Assembly (NCBI GenBank): GCA_937868765.1
Contig: CALMNL010000004.1
Span: forward strand, 446,749-510,748
Direction of reading: 5' to 3'
From: an uncultured Desulfatitalea sp.
Lineage (GTDB): Bacteria > Desulfobacterota > Desulfobacteria > Desulfobacterales > Desulfosarcinaceae
DNA length: 64,000 nucleotides
A model generated the notes under the pieces. That model saw only the letters and a program-made list of their open reading frames with translations, was not told the DNA's origin and ran no database searches. The position numbers were made by a program, and so were the translations under genes. This document shows, in pieces, positions 15,709 to 24,009 of this stretch (positions are counted from its first letter, which is position 1; the number at the start of each line of letters is the position of its first letter).

Positions 15709-17439
15709 ATGGGCCAGATTGTCACCATCGATCCGGTCACCCGCATCGAAGGCCACTTGAGAGTCGATATCAAAGTTGAAAACGGCAAGGTCAGCGACGC
15801 CTGGTCCACCGCCTCCATGTTCCGCGGCATCGAACAGATCCTGGTCGGCCGCGACCCGGGCGAAGCCTGGATCTTCACCCAGCGCTTCTGCGGGGTCTGC
15901 ACCACGGTCCACGCCATCGCCTCGGTGCGCGCGGTGGAGAACGCCCTTAACCTGGAAATACCGCTCAACGCCCAGCTGATCCGCAACCTGGTGATGGCCG
16001 CCCACGCCATCTTCGACCATATCTCCCACTTCTACCTGCTGTCGGCCCTGGACTGGGTGGACGTGGTCTCGGCCGCCAAGGCCGATCCCAGGGCCGCGGC
16101 CAAGGTGGCCCAGTTGATCTCGCCCGCCTGGAAGGGCAACTCCGAGGCGGAGTTTAGCGCCGTCAAAGAGCGCTTGAACGGCGTGCTGGCCAGCGGGCAG
16201 CTGGGCATCTTCAACAATGGCTACTGGGGTCACGCGGCCATGCGGCTCACCCCCGAGCTCAACCTCATGGCCGCGGCCCACTATCTGCAATCCTTCGACT
16301 ATCTGCGCAAGGTCAACGAAGTGGTCGGCCTGCTGGGCGGCAAGACGCCCCATATCCAGAACCTGGCCGTGGGGGGCGTGGCCAATCCCGTCGACCTGGA
16401 CCAGGAGACCGCCGTGAACATGACCACCCTGCTCAAGGTCAGAAGCTACTTCGACGCCGTGCGCGACTTCGTCAACACGGTCTACTTCCCGGACGTCTGC
16501 GCCATCATGAGCCAGTACATGCCCTGGGCCACCTACGGCCATGGCGTCACCGACATGCTGGCCGTTCCGGAGTTCCCCACCGACACCAAAGGCTCCCGAT
16601 TCATCATGAACGGCGGCAGCGTGGTGGGTGGCCAGGTGACGGCGGTGAAAGGCTTCGGCGACAAATACTTCGAGGAGAACGTCACCGAGTCGGTGGCCCA
16701 TTCGTGGTATGACGGCGCCTGGGAGCAGCACCCCTACAAGGAGACCACCGAGCCCAACTTCACCGGGTTCGATCCCGACGGCAAGTACTCCTGGGTGAAG
16801 AGCCCCCGCTTCGACGGCAAGCGCATGCAGGTGGGCCCGGCCGCCCAGGTGCTCTCCAGCTATATGCTCCAGGACCCGCTGACCATCAAATATGCCGGCC
16901 TGTTCCTCCAGACCGTCAACGGCCTCGGCACCGCGACAGGTGTAAGCAGCGCGGCGAGCCTGGATCTCAACGGCCTGGTCGGTGCCCTGCCGTCCACCAT
17001 CGGCCGCCACGGTGCGCGGGTCATCCGCGCCGCCGCCATCCTCGACATGGCCCTGACCAACTGGGAGATGCTGGTGGACAACATCGGCAAGGGCGACACG
17101 GCGGTCTGCAATCCGCCGGTCTATCCCAAGGGCGAAGTCCAGGGGTTCGGCTTCCATGAAGCCCCCCGCGGCGTGCTCTCCCACTGGATCGTCATCGACA
17201 ACGGCAAGATCAAAAACTACCAGGCGGTGGTGCCCTCCACCTGGAACCTGTGCCCCCGGGACCAGGAGGGCCAGCACGGCCCCACGGAAGCTTCGCTCAT
17301 CGGCAATCCCATCGCCGACCCGCAGGCCCCCCTGGAAGCCCTGCGCACCCTGCACAGCTACGACCCGTGCATGGCCTGCGCCGTGCACGCCTTCGATCCC
17401 AAAGGAAACGAACTTGGAAAAGCCAACACACGCACCTGA
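15709..17439 (+). CDS. hybC: [NiFe] hydrogenase large subunit (Hyb-type)
   Basis: 576 aa catalytic subunit with the NiFe(CN)2CO site. N-terminal motif L1 RFCGVC supplies Cys61 and Cys64; C-terminal motif L5 DPCMACAVH supplies Cys554 and Cys557. The 16 residues after His560 are the peptide removed by the maturation protease, encoded immediately downstream. PVTRIEGH at the start is typical. No Sec codon is present; all four ligands are Cys. Hyp maturation genes are not in this window and must be elsewhere. Confidence 0.96.
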   Translation: MGQIVTIDPVTRIEGHLRVDIKVENGKVSDAWSTASMFRGIEQILVGRDPGEAWIFTQRFCGVCTTVHAIASVRAVENALNLEIPLNAQLIRNLVMAAHAIFDHISHFYLLSALDWVDVVSAAKADPRAAAKVAQLISPAWKGNSEAEFSAVKERLNGVLASGQLGIFNNGYWGHAAMRLTPELNLMAAAHYLQSFDYLRKVNEVVGLLGGKTPHIQNLAVGGVANPVDLDQETAVNMTTLLKVRSYFDAVRDFVNTVYFPDVCAIMSQYMPWATYGHGVTDMLAVPEFPTDTKGSRFIMNGGSVVGGQVTAVKGFGDKYFEENVTESVAHSWYDGAWEQHPYKETTEPNFTGFDPDGKYSWVKSPRFDGKRMQVGPAAQVLSSYMLQDPLTIKYAGLFLQTVNGLGTATGVSSAASLDLNGLVGALPSTIGRHGARVIRAAAILDMALTNWEMLVDNIGKGDTAVCNPPVYPKGEVQGFGFHEAPRGVLSHWIVIDNGKIKNYQAVVPSTWNLCPRDQEGQHGPTEASLIGNPIADPQAPLEALRTLHSYDPCMACAVHAFDPKGNELGKANTRT

Positions 17440-17971
17440 TCGGCCCGGCGCCATCGTCGGTGTCGGCAACGTCCTGCAACGCGACGACGGCATCGGCGTC
17501 ACGATCCTCAAGTACCTCGAGGCGGCCTTGCGCTTCCCGGCCAATGTCTCCCTCATCGACGGGGGCACGGCCGGCGCCGCCCTGCAGTCGGCCATCCTCG
17601 GCAAAGAGTGGCTGCTGATCATCGACGCCCTGGCCGTGCCCGGCGATCCGGGCGAAATCCGCCTGATCGCCGGCCGCGACATCCTCCGCCGGTCGGCGGA
17701 CATGAAGATGTCTCCCCACCAGGTCAGCTTCTTCGACCTGATCCAACTGATGGAACTCCGGGGCGTCGGCACCCCGGAGTTCTCCATCCTCGGTATCATT
17801 CCCGAAAACACCGGCTTCGGCACGGAGCTCTCGCCGCTCGTAGCGGCCAGCATGGATCAGGCGGTGGCGGCGGTGTTGGCGTGGCTCAAGGACAGGGGTG
17901 TCGCACCGGAGCCGGTCAAGGGCGAGATCCGGCCGGATTACTGGTGGCAGCGGCGGACTTCGGCCGCCTGA
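17414..17971 (+). CDS. hybD: hydrogenase maturation endopeptidase (HybD/HyaD family)
   Basis: 185 aa. Removes the C-terminal peptide of the large subunit after nickel insertion. Seen: GVGNVLQRDDGIGV near the N-terminus (Asp in place of the usual nickel-binding Glu16), IDALAVPGDPG with the second acidic ligand, and the MSPHQVSFFDLI His ligand segment. I start at TTG 17414 with AAAGGAA upstream; there is no ATG nearby, and the gene then overlaps hybC by 26 bases. The C-terminal tail after about residue 160 is longer than in E. coli HybD. A decayed copy of the SPHQV region occurs at 23631-23778. Confidence 0.88.
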   Translation: MEKPTHAPDRPGAIVGVGNVLQRDDGIGVTILKYLEAALRFPANVSLIDGGTAGAALQSAILGKEWLLIIDALAVPGDPGEIRLIAGRDILRRSADMKMSPHQVSFFDLIQLMELRGVGTPEFSILGIIPENTGFGTELSPLVAASMDQAVAAVLAWLKDRGVAPEPVKGEIRPDYWWQRRTSAA

Positions 17972-17997
17972 AATATATCAGAGCCTGGTTGGGAGGT

Positions 17998-18051
17998 GGG
18001 GGAATCGCCCGGTTGTGTACGGTGAGCAGCCGGGCAGCTGACGGTTCCCCC
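17998..18051. terminator. nested hairpin after the hydrogenase operon
   Basis: Outer arms GGGGGAA (17998-18004) and TTCCCCC (18045-18051) enclose inner arms GCCCGG (18007-18012) and CCGGGC (18030-18035). It lies between hybD and the convergent DinB gene. Possible bidirectional terminator; no T-run, so it could also be another structured RNA. Confidence 0.4.
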
Positions 18052-18082
18052 GTCGACCCAACGTTTGCAGGCACATTGCTTT

Positions 18083-18595
18083 CTATTTGTCCATGCCGCG
18101 CTGCATGCCCCGCAGGTAGGATATCTCGCCGATGTGTTCGGCGGTATGGGCGATCATGAACGCGAAAAAGGCGCCGATGGTCATCTCCCCCACATTGGGA
18201 AAGGTGATCTTCTCGTCGAAGGCCTCGACCGCCATGCTTCTCAACTTTTCCTTGGTCCTGGCGCGCACCGCATCGTAGTAAGCCAGGATCTTGGCCAGCT
18301 CCGGCACCTTGAAGCCGTTGACCTGTTCGACGGTATAATGCGAGCCGGCCTCTTCTTTCGACAGCCCGACCCTTTCATACCACTTTTCGGCGTCCCAGAC
18401 CGACGCTGCTTTTTGAAGCAGTCCCTGGATCAGGGCGTCTTCGGTCCGGGCCATGTGAAACAGGATCAGGCCGATGGCGTTGCACCCGGATGCAGGCCGC
18501 CAGGCGATCTCCTCCTGGCTCAACCCCTGGAGTACCCGTCCCAGGGCCATTTTCGAACTGGACAGCTCGGTACCGATGTAGCGCTGTATTTCCAT
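18083..18595 (-). CDS. DinB family protein
   Basis: 170 aa four-helix protein of the DinB/YfiT superfamily. Visible: the metal-site-like histidine in LILFHMARTEDAL (about residues 44-56), and HTAEHIGEISYLRGMQRG near the C-terminus with the paired His residues that complete the metal triad in this family. Members include thiol-dependent transferases; the substrate here is unknown. RBS AGAGGAG precedes ATG 18595. Last gene of a leftward cluster running from 21.4 to 18.1 kb. Confidence 0.8.
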   Translation of the reverse strand: MEIQRYIGTELSSSKMALGRVLQGLSQEEIAWRPASGCNAIGLILFHMARTEDALIQGLLQKAASVWDAEKWYERVGLSKEEAGSHYTVEQVNGFKVPELAKILAYYDAVRARTKEKLRSMAVEAFDEKITFPNVGEMTIGAFFAFMIAHTAEHIGEISYLRGMQRGMDK

Positions 18596-18694
18596 TTTAT
18601 TCTCCTCTTTTCAGCAGATGCCCGGGCCGGAGCACCCGTGGGTTCGATTTCGGATCAATGCTTTGATGCCATTTATCCGTCTCTTCATCAAGCG

Positions 18695-20035
18695 TCATCT
18701 TCGATTCGTGGTTGATTCAAATGGAGTCGCCACAACCCCATCGGGCGGGCGCACCGCGATGTCGCCCACCGGATTCTTCCAGGCGTGGTAACCAGCTCGT
18801 TTCAAGGCGTCCACGGCACCGTCGGTATAGCCTTCGTCTTCGAGCTGGTGCCACAGTGCGGCGACTTTTTCCGCGATCACATGGGCGGGTGCGCTCCGCG
18901 CCGCCTCGGTGAAGTGGATAAACCCGTCGCCGTCCCGCCGGCAGATGTCGTACCGGGCGCGCAGTCGGTCCACGCGGGCGTCGAATTGCGGCCAGAAGCA
19001 GCCGTCGGCACGCATGGCGGCGATCAGGTCGGCCAGCATTTCGGCGGTCTCATCTTGCTCTTCGATGGTCACCCAAGGGCCGATACCCAGCGGCCGGAGA
19101 TTGTCCAGGCTGAAGGCGAATTCAATTGCGTGCAGGCCGGGCGCCTCTTTCCGGTGCACCGCATAGCGCGCATAAGTGCCGAAGGGGTGGTTGAAACCGG
19201 TGATGAGCAGCCCGCCCTCTGTCAGCAGCGCGTGCATAGCCATATGCATTTTCCGCCGCACCACCTGGTCGAAGTATAAGAGCACGTTCATGCACCGGAC
19301 GGCCCGGGCGGGTGGCAGCCCCAAATGCTCGATTTCCCCTTCGATGAACTTCAGGTTCAACCTTTCGAAATCGTGGATAGGATTATGGACCAGGCGCCAA
19401 CAATTTTCTACTGCCGTCGCGCTGGCGTCCCCTTCTACCTTTGGCAGACGAGGCGCCAGCAAGGCAAACATCGCCTGGAAACGTTCCCGGGCGGACCTGG
19501 GGTTGTCGTGCAGCGGATTTTTTGACGGCTGGTAATATAAAAATTCGCCCGCCTGGTCGAAACAGGCGTAATTGCCCTCCGCGTCATCCAATACATAGGC
19601 CGCGAACGATGGGTCCACACCGAAGACGCGCCACTGCGGCAGATGCCGGGCCGTGTCCACGGTGGTCAGCGGGGGAAAACCGCAGCCCAGGTCCACGAAG
19701 ACCGGCGTGTCTGCATGCGGACCCCAGGCGTACCGGGCCACATAGGCGTCGAGTTTCTTGTGACGGCCGCCTGCGGTCAGCGGCGGGATGCGGCCGCCCC
19801 AGGCCGCGGGCAGCATGGCCGGGGTGACCGTGGCGAGCAGCCAGATCATCTGCTCGGTGAAATCGGTGGCCGGGAAGCCGGCGCGCCGCATCAGGCCCAG
19901 CATGCGCAGCACGATCTTTTGGACCTCCGCCGGCAGTGAAGGGAAAGAGATGCCATCGGCCAGGTGGCCGGGCAGGCGGGCCCCCAGAAATTCTTCCACG
20001 AGATCGTTGAAGGATTCGGCGGGCATTGGCGGCAT
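18695..20035 (-). CDS. class I SAM-dependent methyltransferase-like protein
   Basis: 446 aa. Motif I of a Rossmann-type methyltransferase is clear: VFVDLGCGFPP at about residues 112-122, followed by RVFGVDPS (motif II acid) and CMNVLLYFD (post-II/CheR-like strand) at about 248-256. Regions on either side (about 1-110 and 330-446) are helical and not recognised. The methyl acceptor is unknown. The protein is longer than a minimal methyltransferase, so the flanks may determine the substrate. GNAT and ABM-domain genes lie upstream on the same strand. Confidence 0.7.
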   Translation of the reverse strand: MPPMPAESFNDLVEEFLGARLPGHLADGISFPSLPAEVQKIVLRMLGLMRRAGFPATDFTEQMIWLLATVTPAMLPAAWGGRIPPLTAGGRHKKLDAYVARYAWGPHADTPVFVDLGCGFPPLTTVDTARHLPQWRVFGVDPSFAAYVLDDAEGNYACFDQAGEFLYYQPSKNPLHDNPRSARERFQAMFALLAPRLPKVEGDASATAVENCWRLVHNPIHDFERLNLKFIEGEIEHLGLPPARAVRCMNVLLYFDQVVRRKMHMAMHALLTEGGLLITGFNHPFGTYARYAVHRKEAPGLHAIEFAFSLDNLRPLGIGPWVTIEEQDETAEMLADLIAAMRADGCFWPQFDARVDRLRARYDICRRDGDGFIHFTEAARSAPAHVIAEKVAALWHQLEDEGYTDGAVDALKRAGYHAWKNPVGDIAVRPPDGVVATPFESTTNRR

Positions 20036-20112
20036 GCCTTTTGTACCTCGCTTCAGGTATTGCGGTGCATTGATCAGACAGAGATGCGGAGATCCAATGG
20101 CGCCGACCGGCG

Positions 20113-20604
20113 TCAGGGCCGAGCCTCGCCGAGCACGAAGAGCTGTTCATTGACCTCCTTGCCCCATTGGGAACCGCGCTGGGTGCGGGCCAACTCGAAG
20201 CCGTGCTTCTCGTAGAGATGTCGCGCGGCATGCAGCTCGTCGAAGGTCCACAGGTACACCCTTTGATAGCCCCGCGTTTGGCAAAAAGCCATGGCGGCTC
20301 CCAGCAGCTTGGCGCCGACGCCTTTGCCGCGGATTTCGTCCGATGTGATGAACCAGCGCAGGTGGGCGCCGGATTTCTGGTAATGGCCGCCGTCGATGAC
20401 GATGGCGCCATGGATACGGCCGTTCTCAATGGCGAGCCAGAGCCCGTCACGGCCTTCCGTGCAGCGCAGGCAGAACTCGGAGAGCTCCGAGGCGACCTTG
20501 GCTTCGAAGGCCACGCCGAAACCCACGGTCCTGGCATAGTAGGCCGCATGCAGCTCGGCGATGCGACCGATGCAGCCGGGAAGATATCCAAGGTGGATAT
20601 TCAT
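20113..20604 (-). CDS. GNAT family N-acetyltransferase
   Basis: 163 aa starting at ATG 20604 (MNIHLGYLPG). Acetyl-CoA-binding motif A is visible as ITSDEIRGKGVGAKLLGAAMAF at about residues 88-109 with the R/Q-x-x-G-x-G/A pattern RGKGVG; the C-terminal ARHLYEKHGFEL is the usual strand/helix end of the fold. Probably acetylates a small molecule or protein amine; the acceptor is not predictable. Same strand as the methyltransferase, 77 bases upstream of it. Confidence 0.85.
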   Translation of the reverse strand: MNIHLGYLPGCIGRIAELHAAYYARTVGFGVAFEAKVASELSEFCLRCTEGRDGLWLAIENGRIHGAIVIDGGHYQKSGAHLRWFITSDEIRGKGVGAKLLGAAMAFCQTRGYQRVYLWTFDELHAARHLYEKHGFELARTQRGSQWGKEVNEQLFVLGEARP

Positions 20605-20656
20605 GGCAGGCGCTCCCGACGATGACGGATACCCGCTCCTATTGGGGGCCAGCGCG

Positions 20657-20965
20657 TCACACCTCACGCGAACCTGAAATCTCGTAGGCGGTGAACTTTC
20701 TTTCCAGCAGTCCGCACCGCCGGACCGCCTCCCGCCAGGGTTGCAGGTGCGGTGCCTGCAGATGGCGATCCAGGCTGGCCTGATCGGGCCACAGCTCCGA
20801 AAACCGCAGGAGACCCCGGTCGAATGGATCTTCGGCGACGTCATAGGCCATGCAGCCATCGTTCCTGTAAGTGGTTTCCACCAGGAGGCGCAGATGGGGC
20901 AGCACTTCGGCCATCTTCTCCGGGGGAAATCGAAGAAATCCCAATACGGCGACCGTTGGTTTCAC
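20657..20965 (-). CDS. ABM-domain protein (putative monooxygenase)
   Basis: 102 aa from GTG 20965, which has GGAGGG upstream; an ATG at 21019 would overlap the DUF302 gene and add 18 residues. One antibiotic-biosynthesis-monooxygenase fold: VAVLGFLRFPPEK, the TYRNDGCMAYDV segment, LLRFSELWPDQASLDRHL. It is distantly like the protein at 2995-3294. Members can be quinol monooxygenases or have no known enzyme activity. Confidence 0.7.
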   Translation of the reverse strand: MKPTVAVLGFLRFPPEKMAEVLPHLRLLVETTYRNDGCMAYDVAEDPFDRGLLRFSELWPDQASLDRHLQAPHLQPWREAVRRCGLLERKFTAYEISGSREV

Positions 20966-21005
20966 GGAACCCTCCAAATAATTCAACCCAGCTAAAAAGG
21001 AATCC

Positions 21006-21389
21006 CTATTTCGCCTCATCTACCATTCGGATGGTCTTTTCCTCGACCTCCCGGGCTACCTGAAGCAGCGCCTGATCCTGGGAGAGGGCCGACAACATGT
21101 TCACCGGCTTGATGAGCCCGATCTTCGTCTTGCCCTTTTCGGTAAACACCGAGATACGACAGGGCAGCGCCATGTTCAGCCGCATGTCAGCGCTGAGAAC
21201 CCTTGTCGCCTGCTGCGGATTGCATACTTCGAACACCTTGCACTGCTCCTCGAACGACATGCCTTTTTTGCGAAGCGTGTTGCCCAGGTCGTGGATGTAC
21301 AATACCCCGAAGCCGTTGCGCTTTACGGATGCTTCGAGGTTTTCCGAAGCCTGGTCGAACGACTTATCGGTTTCGACGATGTAATACAT
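21006..21389 (-). CDS. DUF302 domain protein
   Basis: 127 aa from ATG 21389, preceded by AAGGGAG. Sequence features match DUF302: TDKSFDQASENLEASVKRNGFGVLYIHDLG at the N-terminus, a central KVFEVCNPQQATRVL with the conserved Cys, and ALPCRISVFTEKGKTKIGLI. The family is small, cytosolic or periplasmic, and of unknown function; the fold is a beta-alpha-beta sandwich. It is the first gene of the leftward group. Confidence 0.75.
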   Translation of the reverse strand: MYYIVETDKSFDQASENLEASVKRNGFGVLYIHDLGNTLRKKGMSFEEQCKVFEVCNPQQATRVLSADMRLNMALPCRISVFTEKGKTKIGLIKPVNMLSALSQDQALLQVAREVEEKTIRMVDEAK

Positions 21390-21675
21390 GCTGCACCTCA
21401 CTCCCTTTCGATTGGGTTTCTGTTGGCTAAGCGAATCATATCGACCAGTCCGAGGGTTGGCAAGAACATCGAAAGCTGTTTTTTCAAGGAATCTCATGCC
21501 GGACAGCACACGTCCGGTGTCAGCCGCTTTTACAATCCGCAAATTATAGCGAACAGGCACCGGCTCAATTTCCCCTTTCTCTTTCGAAAAGCCTTATGCG
21601 GTGCGGCTTCACCCCGCAGGCCGAATGTGCGCGGTTTTTGCATCCCGCTTGATTTCGGATCGCGAGGTGGCGGGC

Positions 21676-23625
21676 ATGCGCATTCAGCTTTATAAACGCA
21701 TCTTTCTGAACTTCGTCTTGGTGATCGCGCTCTTCGGGCTGCTGGCCGCGGCCGTGGGGGCCTACCTGATCAACCGTTCCACGGTCAACGAGGCCCAGCG
21801 GCGGGTGAGCCTCGACCTGCGCTCGGCCTGGAGCGTGGTCCAGGGGGAATTGGACGGCATCGAGCTGTTCCTGGGGGCCTTGAGCGGCGGCAAGCGCGTC
21901 CAGGAGGCCTTCCATCAGCCCGAGAACCCGGCCATCCGGTCGCTGCTCGAACTGGCGCGGCGCCAGGGGCACTGCGACTTTCTCGGCCTGGCCGATACCC
22001 AGGGACGGGTAATCCTGCGCACCCTGGCCCCATATCTGATTGGCGACTACCTCACCCAGGACCCGCTGGTGGGCCGAGCCCTGAAAGGCGAGACGGTGAG
22101 CGGTTTCGTCCTCCTGGAGGCCGACCGCCTCAAGGCCGAGGGCGGTGACCTGGAAGAGAGGGCCTTCATGGTGTTCGAACCCACCGAGCGGGCCAAGATC
22201 CGGGCCAAGAACACCGAAAGCGCCGGCATGGCCCTGGTGGCCGCCACCCCCGTGGACGACGAGACCGGCGTGCGCAAAGGGGTGCTCTATGCCGGCCTCC
22301 TGCTCAACCGCAACCACGCCCTGGTGGACAAGATCCACGCCATCGTCTTCGAAGAGCGGCTCTACAAGGGCCGCCAGCCGGGGACGGTGACCATCTTCCA
22401 GTGGGACAGCCGGGTGGCCACCAATGTCAAAATTGCCAACGGCAACCGGGCCATCGGCACCCGGGTGAGCGAAGCGGTCTACGACACGGTGCTGGAGAAC
22501 AACCGCCCCTATTACGACCGGGCCTTCGTGGTCAACGACTGGTACCTGAGCGCCTACGACCCCATCCACGACCCGGAAGGCCGGGTGATCGGCATTCTGT
22601 ATGTGGGGGTGCTGGCCCGGCAGTACGACGACTTGAAGCGCGATCTGTGGACCTTGTACGGCCTGCTCTCGCTGGGGGCGGTGGCCATCGTCCTGGCCCT
22701 GGGGTTTTTCTTCGCACGCCACCTCACCGGCTCGGTCAGCCGCCTGGCCCAGGCCGCGGCGGAGATCGCCGGCGGCCGGCTGGACATGCAGGTGCCCGAG
22801 CCGACCACCGACGACGAGGTGCGTGATCTGACCCGGGCCTTCAACGACATGGCCGGCCGGCTCAAGGAGCGCGAGGAGCGGCTCAAAGCCACCAACGCCG
22901 AGCTGGACCACACCAACCGCTCGCTGCACGTGGTCAACCGCAACTACCTGGACATGCTCGGTTTCGTCTCCCACGAACTCAAGAACACCCTGGGGGTGAT
23001 CTACACCTCGGCCAAGGCCCTGGGCATGACGGCCATCGGTCCGCTCACCGAGGCCCAGGCCAAGCTGGTGGCCAACATCACCAGCAGCATCGTCAAGGCC
23101 GTGGGCATGACCCGCAAGTACCTGGACCTGTCGCGCATCGAAAAGGGCGAACTCAATCCCAACCGCCGGCCCATGGACATGATCCGGGATGTGGTGGCGC
23201 CACTCCTGGCGGAATACGGCGAAGCGCTGGCCGCACGGCAGGTGCGCCTGCGCAACGACCTGCCGGTCCAGGTGCCGCTCAACGGCGATCGCGATCTGCT
23301 GCAGGTGGTCTACAAGAACCTGCTGGACAACGCCCTCAAGTACGGCCGGTCCGGCGGCGAGATCCGGCTGTGCTGCGCGGCCGAGGACGGCATGCTGCGC
23401 TTCGAGGTGTGGAACCAGGGCGACAATCTGTCCCAGGAGCAGCTGGCCCACGTGTTCGACAAGTTCGTGCGCCTGCGCCGCGCCGAGGGCCTGTCCCAGG
23501 GCACGGGACTGGGGCTCTTCATCACCCGCGACATCGTGCAGCGCCACGGCGGTGAGATCCATGCCGCCTGCGACGGCGACCAGTGGGTCAAGTTCGTCTT
23601 CACCCTGCCGGCGACGCGTACCTGA
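21676..23625 (+). CDS. membrane sensor histidine kinase (Cache-HAMP-HisKA-HATPase)
   Basis: 649 aa from ATG 21676, with GAGGTGG upstream. TM1 about residues 9-31; large periplasmic Cache-like sensor (about 32-320) ending in LYVGVLARQYD; TM2 about 325-347; HAMP to about 400; HisKA with H-box SHELKNTLG (His433); HATPase with N box NLLDNALKYG and G box GTGLGLFITRDI. No receiver domain and no adjacent response regulator, so it is an orphan in this window. Two relics relate to this region: a hybD-like fragment directly downstream and a deleted copy of this gene's 3' end at 30174-30394. Confidence 0.88.
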   Translation: MRIQLYKRIFLNFVLVIALFGLLAAAVGAYLINRSTVNEAQRRVSLDLRSAWSVVQGELDGIELFLGALSGGKRVQEAFHQPENPAIRSLLELARRQGHCDFLGLADTQGRVILRTLAPYLIGDYLTQDPLVGRALKGETVSGFVLLEADRLKAEGGDLEERAFMVFEPTERAKIRAKNTESAGMALVAATPVDDETGVRKGVLYAGLLLNRNHALVDKIHAIVFEERLYKGRQPGTVTIFQWDSRVATNVKIANGNRAIGTRVSEAVYDTVLENNRPYYDRAFVVNDWYLSAYDPIHDPEGRVIGILYVGVLARQYDDLKRDLWTLYGLLSLGAVAIVLALGFFFARHLTGSVSRLAQAAAEIAGGRLDMQVPEPTTDDEVRDLTRAFNDMAGRLKEREERLKATNAELDHTNRSLHVVNRNYLDMLGFVSHELKNTLGVIYTSAKALGMTAIGPLTEAQAKLVANITSSIVKAVGMTRKYLDLSRIEKGELNPNRRPMDMIRDVVAPLLAEYGEALAARQVRLRNDLPVQVPLNGDRDLLQVVYKNLLDNALKYGRSGGEIRLCCAAEDGMLRFEVWNQGDNLSQEQLAHVFDKFVRLRRAEGLSQGTGLGLFITRDIVQRHGGEIHAACDGDQWVKFVFTLPATRT

Positions 23626-23630
23626 CCGCT

Positions 23631-23778
23631 GACCCGAAGCTTTCCCCCCACCAGGTCGGCGTCTTTAGACCTGCGTCAACTCATAAACCGCGGGGACGCA
23701 AGGCCCCGCAGTTCTCCATCCCCGGGGGCATCCTGGACAGTACCGGCGTCGGCACAGGACTCGCGCCGGCGGTTGCAC
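23631..23778 (+). pseudogene. decayed fragment of a hydrogenase maturation protease (hybD-like)
   Basis: The frame reads KLSPHQVGVF, then APQFSIPGGI and STGVGTGLAPAVA. These align in order with KMSPHQVSFF, TPEFSILGII and NTGFGTELSPLVA of the HybD encoded at 17414-17971. The spacing between blocks is preserved, but the middle (DLIQLMELRGVG in HybD) is scrambled and there is no N-terminal half with the first two metal ligands. It begins six bases after the kinase stop. It is a gene relic, not a functional protease. The rest of 23779-24009 contains no recognisable gene. Confidence 0.7.
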
Positions 23779-24009
23779 CCAGTTGCGGCCTTCACGCATA
23801 CCCTGCAGGGAGGTGATTATTGACACCCAGGCGTCTTTTTGACATGTAGGCTGGACGAAACGAATGCTCCATCGTTCACGCAACGAATGGGCCGGCACAT
23901 TGATCCAGCGGTGAAAGCGGCCTTTATCCATCCCGCTCCTCACCTGCCAGAACGCGTTCGATCGCTAAATGGAATAACCCTTTTGCACGATCAACTGGAG
24001 GAAACCGGC

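Noticed and set aside
14470-17853. Very long minus-strand open frame (over 1100 codons) opposite the hydrogenase genes
   Set aside because: It is antisense to four well-supported hyb genes, its translation is low-complexity (His/Gln/Gly/Asp-rich), and such frames are common opposite GC-rich genes.
21565-23562. Minus-strand open frame of about 665 codons opposite the sensor kinase
   Set aside because: Shadow of the kinase; composition is typical of antisense translation of GC-rich DNA.
23820-23862. Two TTGACA hexamers before importer 1 as a tandem promoter
   Set aside because: Neither has an acceptable -10 hexamer at 16-18 bases.
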